64,000 bases of DNA from Shinisaurus crocodilurus. Taxonomy: Eukaryota; Chordata; Lepidosauria; Squamata; Shinisauridae. The position numbers were made by a program, and so were the translations under genes. The notes below the pieces were generated by a model. The model saw only the letters and a program-made list of their open reading frames with translations. It ran no database searches and was not told the origin of the DNA. The stretch is from the NCBI GenBank assembly GCA_021292165.1, contig CM037881.1, forward strand, positions 2,232,001 to 2,296,000, in the 5' to 3' direction. The first letter of the stretch is position 1. The number at the start of each line of letters is the position of its first letter. This document shows positions 44,937-57,800 of the stretch, one piece after another.

Positions 44937-45042
44937 GTTCTCCAACCTTGGGTCCCCCCAGAGGTTTTTGGCCTATAACTCCCAGCATGCCCCAGCCAGC
45001 TACGCTGGCTGGGGCATGCTGGGAGTTGTAGGCCAAACACCG
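44937..45042. mobile_element. Foldback hAT-type MITE near CFAP91 promoter
   Basis: GTGTTCTCCAACCTTGGGTC ... CCCCAGCCAGC is followed by its complement GCTGGCTGGGGCATGCTGGG up to GGCCAAAC, where the right arm is cut short. The CFAP91 island starts at the break. Confidence 0.85.
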
Positions 45043-45165
45043 CCGCCAAGTTTCCCAGCCGCTGAACCACGCGGCGGCGGCGTCACCCTAATTGACTCCA
45101 CCCTCTCCGGCCCAGGCTCTCGGGTGTGCCAACGAGGCCCCGCCCCCTTCCTCCCGGACCCCGCT

Positions 45166-45179
45166 GTTGCCATGGGGAC
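45166..45179. promoter_or_regulatory. CFAP91: X-box (RFX site) upstream of CFAP91
   Basis: GTTGCCATGGGGAC fits the X-box pattern RYYNYY-N(1-3)-RRNRAC bound by RFX factors, 31 bp before the CFAP91 start codon. RFX2/RFX3 drive motile-cilium genes through such sites near their promoters. The call rests on motif, position and gene function. Confidence 0.7.
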
Positions 45180-45209
45180 AGCGTCACTCCAGGCCGAGGC
45201 GGCGCCGGG

Positions 45210-45306
45210 ATGAGCCGCTCGGTGACGGTGTCGCGGCCGGCGGCGCCCTCCGGGGCCCGGTTCCGCAGGGCCATGGCCCCCAACCGGGCCTTCGACTTCC
45301 TCTACG
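45210..45306 (+). CDS. CFAP91: CFAP91 coding exon 1
   Basis: Codes for residues 1-32, ending NRAFDFLY plus the first base of Asp33, with donor G|GTAACG. It is shorter than the human N-terminal segment but has the same beginning and end. It lies in a CpG-rich island. Confidence 0.9.
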
Positions 45307-46120
45307 GTAACGTGAGAGAGGGCCGCCGCGAGTGGGGTCCTGCTGGGCTGCCCGGCAGGGGGCGGGTGATGGTTCCGGCCGACCCACCGACTGACAGGCG
45401 GCAGGCGCATTTCCCCCTCCAAACCGCTCTTTCCTACTGCACTGTGGGGGGTTGGTTTTTTGGAGGGGGGGCGCCGCTGCACAGCCGCGCCATGCCTGGA
45501 TTTCGGCCTCGGTTGTTGTGACAGGCGCCGGCGCTCGTTCCCGTGCAGGGGCGGGAGGAACCCGGAAATGCCGCTCAAAGTGAACTCGGAAGCTAGGCGC
45601 TAGAGTGTTCACGAATGACTCTATCATTATGGGATCCTTATGGGCACCGCCTACTTCCTGTCTCACTTTGGACGGGTTCCCTTTCCCCCCCCTCCCCCAT
45701 AGATCTAAAACAAGATGCGCAGTCGCTACCCAACTTCCGGGTTACCTCTGATGCGTTTTCGGGTCTCGCTCAGGGTGGAAGTGAGAGCCGCCCATAGAAA
45801 ACAATGGAGAAATCCAGGATTTTAGCTTTATTTATTCATTTATTCTATTTATACCCCGCCTTTTTTCCTACAAGGAACCCAAGGCGGCTTACATAATCCT
45901 CCTCCTCCTCCTCTCCATTTTATCCTCACAACAGCCCTGTGAGGTAGGTTAGGCTGAGAGGCAGTGACTGGCCCAAAGTCACCCAGTGAGTTTCATGGCT
46001 GAGCGGGGACTAGAGACCGGATCTCCTGAGTCCCAGACCAACACTCTCACCACTGCGGCAGCGTGCCTCCCCCACCCCCAAAGGTATTATAGAGTCATAC
46101 AGTTGCAAGGGACTCAGAGG

Positions 46121-46167
<47 letters not shown>

Positions 46168-49100
46168 TATTACATTTGTTAATCACCCATCTGGTCAGTC
46201 ACCCAAACAGGGCAGGCGCCAGACCTCCGCCCCTTCCCCCTGTTAGGGAAGGACTGTATTTGTAATCTTTGGATGCAGAAAGAGAGGAAACTTTATTAAT
46301 TAACACAGTTGGACACGCCCAGTTCTTCGAACCAATCTAGGAAGGAATTTTTATACTTTCTGGTAGGCAAGCGAAAAAGGATGATGTTAGCAAGAATCAA
46401 CATTGTGATTGGTTATTAGCATGGGAAGAATGTGGTCTCATTCTTGTTTCCTCGCAACTTCTAACACGTTGCAACTTCGAAAACTTGTACTGGCTTAAAT
46501 TAGGTCTGCAAGTTTACACAGTCAACAAAGAAGTTACACAGTCAGCAAAGTTAAAGTCATTCACAAACTCTAAATATTGCTTTCTGCTAGCAACAAGCAA
46601 CCTGAATTTTGCCTTCACACACACCCCTCCGCCCCCACTCACCAGCGCCCCCCTCCGTTCCCCCACGCCACCACCGCCACCAGCCCCCTCCACTCCCTGC
46701 CATCCGCCCGCCAAATGCCTGCCGCTGACGGCGTCCTTCCTCAGAGCCACGCATTGTGGAGGCTGGTGTCCAGGAGGTCGCCTGTGCCGGGGCGGTCTCG
46801 CGGGACATGTCCTCCAGAGCCAAGAGAGTGTGGGCAGCTGCTCCTGAGGACAGGAGAGGTGCCCCGGGAGATGGCCCACGGCACAGGCGATCTGGGGACA
46901 CCTCTCCAGTCTCCACAGTGCCTGGCTCTGAGGAAGGACGCCATCAGAGCCAGGCATTTGGGTCTGGCCGGCTCTCTGAAGAGCCGTGCTGGCCACTTTC
47001 TCTTGCCGAGGATGGGCAGCGGTGAGGGGAGGGTCTTGGGGGTCTGCAGGGGTGGGCCCTTCTGAGCCTGTGGGCCCTCAACTGTTGCCCCTGACGCCAG
47101 GTCTGATCTGGTAGTGCAACCCCCTGCGGCGGAGGCAGCAAAAGGCTAACGCAGGCGATGTTGCTGCATGTTGAAAGAGCACAGGGCTTCTGCATGAAAC
47201 TGAGTGCCGGATTTGGCCGAGAAGAAATCAGAGGGGGCAATTTGAATAGGCCGCCTTTTGGTGCAGTTTGAGGTGTGTTTTGTGTGTGGGGGGTTTTGAC
47301 TCAAGATCCAATCCAGCCTCGGTCCCACCTCTAAATACTGCAATAACAGTGGGCTACATTGCAAGGTTTTCATAAGCCTATGTCTTCAGTGGCACAGCTA
47401 GATAATTTTAGGCCCTGGATCTACTGGTATTATGTGGGGTCCCTTTAGATGGCCGTGTGAAAAACACAACAACATTTCTCTTCCCCTCCCCACCTGCCAT
47501 TTCATGCTTTACAGCTGCTTCTGTATTCTAGATATGATACAACAAAAACTTTACCAACCCTGATTTTACATACCACAACACAGTTTTGCATTTTAAACTC
47601 ACATAAATCACCACTGTGACTACACTACAGGAATAAAATGGGAGTTTGCTCCAGAGCCCCTAGCTGCACCTACTGAGGTGTGTGTGTGTTTGTGGATGAA
47701 TGCAAATCATGCCCCCAAGTGATGTCCTGGAGATTAGAAGAGAGAGGTGGGGAGGAAAGCAAAGTTTGGTGTGAATGTGCAGGCAATGTGGTTGAGATAA
47801 CTGAGGGGGCTGTGAAGCTGGATAGTTACCAGAGGGAGAAGCTAGATGGAGACTGTGCACCCAGCAGGGGGGGGTGACAGCAGGGTGACAGAGAGAAAGA
47901 GGCTGGCCTGGCTGGTGAAGAGTTTCCGCAGACCCCTGCCTCCTCCTCCTCCTCCCCTGCCGCCTCATCCTGAGGCCACAACTGTGGGAAGTTGCCTGAG
48001 CCAGCAAAGCAGCTGGCTTTTTCCCTCTTGGACTGGACTGGAGCGGCTGCCGTGCAGACCCAGAAACCATCTGCCTGGCTGGGTGAGGGCCAGTTCTCTT
48101 TCAAGGGTGGGGAGTGGAAGATTGCTGGCAGCAGCAGTGAGAGAACTGCCAAGTGAGTGGTCAACAAGGGGCTCACATTCGCTTCTCTGCTCCCCCCAAT
48201 CCACCTCCTGAGCTTTGGGTCTCACCTTTACAAGCATGTGGAAGGGTGGCTGGTGGCCTTTGACCCAACACAAGACAAAATCAAGCCAGCAGGAGCATCA
48301 CAGAGGCAAGCAGAAGCAGCTACAGAGGGGAGAGCTCTGTCCACAATCCACGCCCTTCCCCATCTGCCACCTGAACTGTTTGCCTCACTTTGCCCCATAG
48401 GAAGGCTGGCGCTGGGTGCCACTCAGGGTTGCAGAACTTCTTTCAACCTAAGGGCCGAATTCCATTTTGGAAATGCTCTCAGGGGCCATATTCCAGTGGT
48501 GGGTGGGCCCCCAAACCAAAAATAGCATATTTTAGCTAAAAGTTCTTACTGCCAGTGAGAGATCTAAGAATACCACATATCAGCTCAGACTAAAATCGAA
48601 CTGATTTTGCACTCCATTTCTGCAATGCAAAAGTTATACTGGAGACTGCGATGACACGGTCCCTTACACTTTAGGACCAGGCACATAAACCCTTCTCAGG
48701 CTAAGCATCAACACTTAAAAACCTTAGGGGAGGGTCAAATAAAACCTTTCCCCTACTAATGAGGGAAAAGATTAATACCGGTTATTAAAGATCTAGCTTA
48801 AATTTATGATACGGTGGGTACAACAGGGTGTGTGTGTGTGTAGATTTAAAAGTAATGCAGGTTAATAACACCAAGCTGACATGTAGGATTTGGGTAGCAA
48901 ACAAAATAAAAATAAGTTGATTTTAATTCTCAAAATCTTAGTTCCAGAAAATAACTTTAAACCTGCCTACCCCAAACACTTTGTAATTAACCTAAGTCCC
49001 TATAATTCTAAATACTTTCACTCCTCATACAAGCACTGATTTCTCTCAAAACTCCTGACAAGACACAAATAACCCAACTCTCCAAACACTCCCCCGTAAT

Positions 49101-52100
49101 AACACACTCAACACTAACTGACATCACTCACACACTCCTTATATACTCCTCCCCCCACCCTTTCCAAGCCATCACAAACCACACCCACTCGGTTCAACAT
49201 TCTAGACACACTAAACATACTAAAGCAGACATACACCAGGGAACTGAGTTGTGGGGTTACGCCACAGGGACCTTAAGAAGTACTAGACAATGTAGAAATT
49301 CAGGACTTTAGGATTACAGTTATTTGACAGCTGTGTGTTCATCACCCCAAATAGATACTATGTTCATGTTCTTTCAATCTCTCTGTGTGTGAAAAAATGT
49401 GGAGGTTATTTAATTTTTTTCATGTTTAAAAATGGCCCATGAAATACTTCCTGGGCTAGGTGGGAGAAACAGACTGTCCAGTATTATAATCACATTAAGG
49501 GATTATTATTTTTTCCTTCTATGGAGGAGCAGCCCATCATGTGACTCTCTTCACCTGCATTTTAAAGTGGTGCAGTCCACACACAGGTTACAACCTGAGT
49601 AAGAACTAGGCTAGCCGATGTGTATGCTGCTGCTACATATGCATTTTATCCACTGCATATCCATTTTGACCCAGCCCATCTCAAGGGCTCACGTGACTCT
49701 GCATCCTGGGCAATTAACTTCAGTTCAGCCCACTGCTGCATGCAGATGGGTGCTGAGGCCATTTTCATTCCCTCACTGCTCCTGCATAAGCTACAGTTTC
49801 TTCTTCCTGGAGATGAGGTTGGCAGATTCAGGAGAGAAGCAACTGCTGCTCCCTTCACATGAGACTTAATATAGAATGTGGATGATAAACCTACATTGCT
49901 TAGAGAGTGTACATTCTCTAAGCAATGTAGGTTCATCATCCATTTTAATGTAGGATAAAAAGCTAAAAAGGATAGCCTTTTATCCTATATTAACATGCAT
50001 AGCACAGATAGTACAAGGGAGGTTACAGACCTATGGGCAACTTACCTTGACTTCTTCCTGATCTTGACAGAAAGCCCATGGAGCAGCCAGTGGGGTAACT
50101 TGCTCCAACAAAGTCTGAGAGTGTGGACTTTAAAGGGCTCACATTCGCCTTTTATGCCTCCAGGGCCAGATCGCCCTTCCCAGGCACTGCCCCTTCCTTG
50201 AGGCATGTGTTTGGGGTCTGAAAGGAAGGCTTTGGTATAAGTCCACTCCTCCCTGTGCCCCTCCCCTCACATCTCCACCCCATTTTGGCTACTCCACTGC
50301 TGGAACAGATACACTGGTGTAGTGCTGCACCAGCATATCCCAGCTGTTGCACCTGTGTAACTCCCATGGCAGTGGTGTATCTCCTGTTCCACTGGCGTAG
50401 TAGGGCTTCCTCCATATCCCGTGGTCCCTCAGCCAGCATAACTTTAGTGTAGCTTGTGTGCCCTAAAACAGGCATTCTGTCCTTTGTGAATACGAATGGG
50501 GAATATCTCTTCCAAAATGATGCCTGCTAGAATGCATTTGTGCATAATTAAAAAAGAAAAGAAACAAGAAACTGTGTTTTGTTTTGTTTTTTGCTTTACA
50601 ACTATTGTTTTTCTCATATGCAAAAGTATAATCAATGAATTGACTAACAGTGCATCTTTACTCAGAAGGTAAGCCCCGCTGTGTCCCATGTTGCATGCTC
50701 TCTAGGACGTGTGTTTAGAATTGCAGCTTAACATTCTTACAATTACCGAATTAAGATTTATTTAATAATTTTCTCAGTCTAACGATTATAGTCCTTTCAC
50801 AATAGCTCACTTTTCAAGTATTGCACAAGAGTTGTGAAAACAGAAAGGCAAACCCCATTGAACTTCCTGTTGTACCTGTCACATGGGAAAATACTAGTCT
50901 GAGATAAATTTGATATCATCTCTAAATCCCCAAGGGTGGTATGGCAAAGTTTCCGTTGCAAACATAATTTGAGTTGGTAATTTTTACCTGTTTTATGAAA
51001 ATGTATGCAAAGTTATTTCCAACATAATAACAAACTTTGTGATATGCATGCTTTATTCTGTGTTTTGTTTTTGCTGATCCTTGCTATAGAAGCTGGTTCA
51101 ATACCAAGGAATAACTTGCCTTCTAGCAGCTTGATAGCTGATCATGGTACTCTGGCAGTGCAAACAGTGGCAGTGCAACAGTGGCATGGAACGTCTGTGG
51201 GAATTTTGCCTTCCTTCATGTTCTGGGCTTAACAGCATCCTGCTGATTTACAATTTTCTTTGCTTGGTTTAATTTCTATGAGCTATGACTATGAGCTAGC
51301 ACAAATTCAAACAAGGTTATATAGCCTATTGGTCCCTTCCAAAATTAATGAAAGTGTTTCCATTTGTTTATATGTATTTTAGATCCATTATATACACTAT
51401 CAAGTGAGAGAGACCATGCACAGGCAACTATCCAGGCTCATTTAATGCATGATGAAATGGTAGGTGGTTATAGTCTGAGATGGTTCCTATAGAACCTTTC
51501 TTTCACATCCTTGTAAAAAATACACTTGCTGTGACTGGGAACTAAAGCAATAGATTTCAAAGATAGGAGAGCATTTATACATCATGCCAGCATCAATGCC
51601 AGCGCTGATGCCTGTCATTCTGCCAGCCCACTGATTTATAATCAGTGCTGACATAAGAGAATTGTGTACAGCAACAGTTGCCAACTTGTTTCTCACAGAG
51701 GGACACACTGAAAATATACCAGCCTTTTTGTAAAGTTGTTACATAAAGATAATGGCATAATTCCATGCAAGGTAAATACAGAGAGTAACTGTCTGTCCAT
51801 GGCTACTGTGACACATTTCTTTTGTGATACTGTTTCACAATATATAGTGTAAGACTAAAACTGGCAGTTGTTAGGGTCCTCTAAAGTAGCTCATGGGTAA
51901 GGCTTCAGTTTTCATGTAACGCAGGAATGCAGACTTCTTTCAGCCCAAGGACCGAATTCCATTTCAGAGAAGATCTTTGGAGCTCTGTTCCAAGGGTGGG
52001 AGGAACCGAAGGCAAAAGAGGGGTGGAACCAAAGGTAAAAGGGGTGGGGATGAAAATACCAAAAATGCCAGCTTATTTTAGCTTAATGCTCTTACTGCCA

Positions 52101-54813
52101 GTAACTAAGACTTAGGAAAGGCATTTCTATAGCTGAAGATGCTTGTGGACATTATTTCAGAGCTGTTGCTGTAATCTTTAAGAACTGGAGAACAGGTGAG
52201 GTGTTGTAAGATGGGAAAATGTTGTCCCCATCTTCAAGAAAAGGAAAAGGTAGATCCAGAAAACCTCAGACCAGTCAGCCTGACATCAGTACTGGGCAAA
52301 AGGACCTAGATGTCTTTGTGGATCACAAGCTGATTATGAGCCAGCAGTGTGATATGGCAGCTAAGAAAGCAAATGCAGTCTTTGGCTGCATTTACAGAAG
52401 CATAGTTTTCAGATCACAGGAAGTAATATTTCTGCTCTATTCTGCATTAGTCAGGCACCACCTTTGGAGTACAGTAATGTGTCCAGTTCTGTGCACCCCA
52501 TTTTAAGAAGGACATTGACAAGTTGGAACACGTCCAGAGAAGAGCTGGAAACCATGTCCTATGAGGAAGGGTTGGAAGAGCTGGGTATGTTTAGCCTCGA
52601 GACGGGAAGATTAAGGGGAGATGAGATAGCCGTCCGTAAGACTGTCACGCAGAAGATGCCGCAGACTTGTCCTCTGTTGCTCCAGGGGGCAGGACTAGAA
52701 CCAGCAGGTGGAAATTGCAGGGGAGCAGATTCTGAGAAACTTCCTAACGCTGGGAGCTGTTCAGCAGTGGAACAGATTGCCTCAGGAGGAGGTGGTGGAT
52801 TCTCCTTCACTGGGGGAATTTAAGCGGAGGCTGGGTGGCCATCTGTCAGGGCTGCTGTAGCTGCGCCCTGCAGTGCAGAGTCTGCATTGAGCAGGGGGTT
52901 GGACTAGATGAACTCCGAGGTCCCTTCCAAATCTATTGTATGGTTCAAGCTTTTAGAATTGGGGGAAACTGCACAAAAGTCAGGAAACCACCAAATGATT
53001 GGTGGTTAGGGGAAGTGGGTGAGGCCAGGGAAGGGGGCGTTGTCATTTTGGGAACCCCGGAGGGCCAGATTGGGACCCCAGGCAGGCTGGATTTGGCCCC
53101 TAGGCCTGAGGTTCTGCATCCCTGATGTAAAGTCTTGGCAGTGAATGTATTTACCTATCTGCTATACATTATCAAAGAAAGAATTCTGTTTTCGGAAACC
53201 ATTGCTTGTTTCCTGGAATGTGTGATAAGTGCTTTCTTATCAGCTCAGCCTTATAGCTGTTTGAGTGATCTAGGTCCTTGCCTCTACATGCACAGAGAAA
53301 GGGGCCCCAATGAAGTCAGGGGGTGGGGCTTTAAGTGAACAGGACTGGGATTTGGGACATCATCTGGCCCCTGGGAGGTGTTCAGGGAGGCAATCTGGCC
53401 CATGGGGTTTGGAATAGTTCTCTGCCCCTGGTCTAAGAGCAACCATGTTTCAAATCAAATACTTTTTAAAAAAATAATCCTCCAGGTCTTGGAATTTGTC
53501 TATATGTATGTGAACTGAAAACTCTGGATTATCCAGAGGTTTGGCTTATTACCCTAGATATCTCCTGATGTTATATATTCACACAAATACTAGAGCTGTC
53601 TATCATGTTATTCTCCATATATTGGTATACAATATTTGCCTTTCCTTTCTTTTTTCCATATAAAAAAGAGGAAAATGCCAGAATTTAAAGCCATGTTTAG
53701 TAACCTGATTCACTATCCACCGTACTCTATGCAATTAGAAGAAACAAATCCAGTTCCTCCATTCATTGACCGAAGATGGAGAGGAAAGGCAGAGCGGCGT
53801 TTTGAGGCTTTTCAGAAGCTTGCCATGTAAGTGTCCTTCTATTTTGTATGGGTCTTTTTTTTGTTTAAAACCAATGCATTGTTTATGATTACTCTGATGT
53901 CAGTTGCCCTGGAAAATTATTCAAGACAGTATAGTGTGGCTTGCTAACCACTTAGTATAATGTCAAAATATTGCGTGATAAATCCTCCTTAAGTTGCCTA
54001 AAGGCATATCTGCGTGCCCATTTTTTGTGTCCTGAAGTAACATAATTCCATGGACCTCATGCCCAATTTGAACATATTTACCTTCTCTAGCATTTTTATG
54101 AGAGGCATATTGGGAAAATTGTGAGTCTTAATGCAAGCACTTGCAAAAAGCTAATACTGTGCCAGAATTTATTTTATGGCTTATGATTTTATTTATTTAT
54201 TTATTTATTATATTTATACCCCGCCTTTTTTCCTGCAAGGAACCCAAGGCGGCTTACATAATCCTCCTCCTCCTCCTCTCCATTTTATCCTCACAACAAC
54301 CCTGTGAGGTAGGTTAGGCTGAGAGTCAGTGACTGGCCCAAAGTCATCCAGTGAGTCTCATGGCCGAGCGGGGACTAGAACCCGGATCTCCCGAGCCCCA
54401 GTCCAACACTCTCACCACTAGGCCACATGGGCTCTCCTAGAGAAGAGTAAGTTCAACCACACGTGTCATTGGATGAATTCATTGGCCCCCCCAAGCTGCT
54501 GCCAGCTGCGTTCTAATTCCAGCTTAATCATGGCTGCAGAAATATGTTTTTATTTTTGTTTTTTTGTCATTGCTCACCCACTTCAGAGCCAATAAAGATC
54601 AGACCGCTGATCTCCTGGACATGAGCACAAAGCTTAAGTACAGCAAGGCTTTTCAGATGATGGTATGCCAAGTGGAGGTACAACCAAATCATGTAGTTCT
54701 AAAGCCAAGCCCATATTATATTATACCTTTCCTGCATGGAGATAATAGTGTAGCACCAAAGTTTTCCCCACTACAGATTCTCAGATCAGCCAGTCCTTGT
54801 TAAGAATTAATAT

Positions 54814-54845
<32 letters not shown>

Positions 54846-57800
54846 AAAACCAACCTGTATCCTGCCTTATCTTGTCAGACAACCCAAGGCAGCTAACAAT
54901 TAATACTTAAAATAATCACACACAGCCCAAATCGAAATACGACTAAATGCAATAGAAGCAATGAAAACTGCAAGAGCAATAAGCAAGAGTCCCGAGGGTT
55001 ATCCAAAGACAGAACCAGAAACCAAGAGCAGAACCAGCATCAATTTTGCCTGAAGACCTTTCTAAACAGCCAGCCTTTAACCTAGTACCTGAAATCACCA
55101 TGTCTGAACCTGATGGACACTGTGGTAGTGTGGCATTCCACAATGTTATTTCTAATTCATTACTTAAAAGTTTTTCAAACCTGCATTTCATCCTAAGATA
55201 CCAGGCTGGTATTTAAAGAAACCCCATGTGACACAAATATAATGCAGTAAAGACAAAACACTACAACAAAAAACAGATCAGAGGCATAAAAAACAGAGCA
55301 GCCTAAGCTCAAAACACCACACTTTAAAATGACTGAGCGAATAATAGCAATATCAGTGCCAGTCTAGCTTCAATGAGGAGGGCCTTCTGACAGGACATCC
55401 CCACAGAGAAGGCCCTCTACATAGTACCTACACAATGGACTTCCTCTGGTAGAGAAACCTGGAGAAGAGCCTCCTTTGAAGATCTGAAGACATGAGCAGG
55501 TTGGTATGGGGAGACACTCCTTCATGTATTTGAGTCCCAAGCCATTTTGTGTTTTAAAGGTCAGCACCAGCACTCTGAATTGGGCTTGGAAGCGAATAGG
55601 CAGCCAATGAATCCGAGTAATATGCTTCCATCTGGCTGTACCAGTTAAGCATGATCAATTCTTTGTGCTGGTTTGCCCAGGAGGGTGACTAGCATTTTAC
55701 CTTAAACCAATCTAATGTTAAAGGTCCATTTCAGAGGTATAGTATAGCATACTAAAAACATAGTCTAGCACATAAACTAAGTTTGGGAGAAATACCCATA
55801 AATACTAGACTGTAGCTGAACTATCAAAGTCAAGTAGGACAACTGCTACTGCAGTACCAGCTCCTTAGCGATGGAGTCAAGGAAGGTCCCTGGGCAGCAC
55901 TAGTCCAGGAGCTAAAAAAGCATGTGTGAATTCATAGAGAAATATAGTCTGTGGGATTGACCAGCTGATGAAGTGTGGAAGCCGGAACTGCTTGAGGAGA
56001 ACCTCTCATATGGGGCCTGCCAGAGTAAGCATCAGCTCACAAGCTCCCTAGCGGGCAAGGACTCTAGCCCTCACTCCAGGGTGTGACCCACTGGAACATT
56101 GGTAACTTCTTTTAAGAGGGAGCAGTATACATTCTGAATGCTCTTCCTCCCCAAAACGTTAGATCCAATAATAAATTTTACATCTCACCTTTTCATTACA
56201 GATCTCAGCCCTCACTTCAGATTCCCAGAATTGAGTACGAAGATCCTGAAGTTAGTGGAAGGAATCGCTGGAAGTATTTTGAACGGTGGGGATTGAACAG
56301 AACGAATCATGTTTGATTTTAAAAAATGGTCTGTTAGCATGACCAAAGAAACAATTGTTGCCAAAAAAATACATGGGAAGGACAGATTCTGTCTTTCATA
56401 TTCCCAAGGCACCAAAAAAGATATCACTCCTAGTCTTGGACATGTCTTGATCATATAGTTGGATCCCAGGTGCCTTGGTTAAGGGTGTGTCTGACATGAT
56501 ATAGATTACAAGAGGCCTATATCTGTCCTAAGAGACAAAATTAGTTTTTTTTCTGATCATGTAACCTGTAGGTGTTCAAACTGTATTCAAAGAAACCCTG
56601 TTTTTGGAAGCTTATCTGGAAAGCTTTCCTGAATGGCAGCTTGCCCACGACTATCAAGCTCCTCCTACAATGTGCAGCTACAAAGGAGTGTTATTTGTGT
56701 TCTTCAGCACACCGTGTTTATTCAGTAGGGGGGGGGCTATTCTGTGGCCCAATGGACCTGGCCACTGGCCTGCATGAACTGAGTGTATGCCCTAGAACAC
56801 TCTCCAGAATTCTTCTGCCCCATAAGAAGCAGGGGAAGGTTCTGCAGCCCAAATAGGACAAGGGCTGCGGCAATGGATGGAGGATTTTTTTTTTGTTTTT
56901 GGCACTTGTTCTTCCCAGATCATACATTTTTCTTTGTGATCTCTGTGCATTACACTTATGGGCTCTATGGCTGCGCAGAGCCTCAGTCGGGAGCCTACTG
57001 TAGCTGAGGAATTTTTTGGCAGGAGCCCTTTCCCATTGTCTCCGTGTGCATGCCCTTAGCAGGTACCCACCTTTTCCATCAGTTCTCTTTCAACTGCCAT
57101 TGTGGCAAACTCACTGGGAATCTTCTCCTTCATTTTTGTTTCCTTTTGAGGAAAGAATTGTAGACACACTGAAGTTTTCTTTATTTTCTTTTGTTGAGGG
57201 GATAAATCACCCTAGTGAGGTAAATACTTTTGACCTCAGAAGGACCCATTCAAAGACCAGGGCTCTCCAACCTTGGGTCCCCAGATATTGCTGGACTACA
57301 GCTCCCAGAATCCCTTGCCATTAGCCATGCTGGATGGGTATGCAGGGAGCTGTAGGCCAGCAACATCTGGGGACCCAAGGTTGGAGAGCCCTGCTCTAGA
57401 CAAAAGTATAGAGAACTAGACCAGACAACAGAATTGCATGTTCTCTCTCCTTGCTCCCATCTTCCCTTCCTCTTGTGGCTTCCTTCTCTGTTTCATGTTA
57501 AGCACTAACCATAGTTTGCTGTGACATCCAAATAATCAAACAATGGTTAGTACTTAGCTTCCAAACCAGAATCAGAAACCCGGTTCAAACAATAGTTTCT
57601 CATTCTGGTTTGGTTGCAAGCACTAACCATATGCTGATTTGGTTGTGACAGCACTAAATAGGAATCAGAGATAGAAATCAAGTGTGAGAGGGGAGGAGGA
57701 AGCATATGAGCATAAAGTTTGGAGAATTCAGATTGTCAGAGTTGAGAATTTTTAAAAAGTAAATGCAAAAAAACTATTGTGAGAATTAGATCTAAGTGTT

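Larger units (their letters stand above)
45050..45560. promoter_or_regulatory. CFAP91: CpG-rich promoter island of CFAP91
   Basis: GC- and CpG-rich stretch spanning exon 1, with a GC box near 45137-45146. It starts directly after a palindromic hAT-type element (44937-45042), so that element lies very close to the promoter. Confidence 0.75.

Noticed and set aside
45126..45209. Earlier in-frame start for CFAP91
   Set aside because: It would add 28 GC-driven residues and place the X-box inside the coding region. The ATG at 45210 gives MSRSVT, as in human MSHAVT.
46514..47065. Overlapping open frames of 160 codons on both strands
   Set aside because: They mirror one another because the DNA is an inverted repeat. 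No gene evidence.
47660..48525. Open frames of 100-136 codons on both strands in CFAP91 intron 1
   Set aside because: No recognisable domain, no splice context, and low-complexity Pro/Ser stretches.
54564..54803. 79-codon open frame as a normal CFAP91 exon
   Set aside because: Using the GT at 54663 breaks the frame into exon 4, and exons 3 and 4 already join in frame. Only the 51-base variant is listed, as a weak finding.
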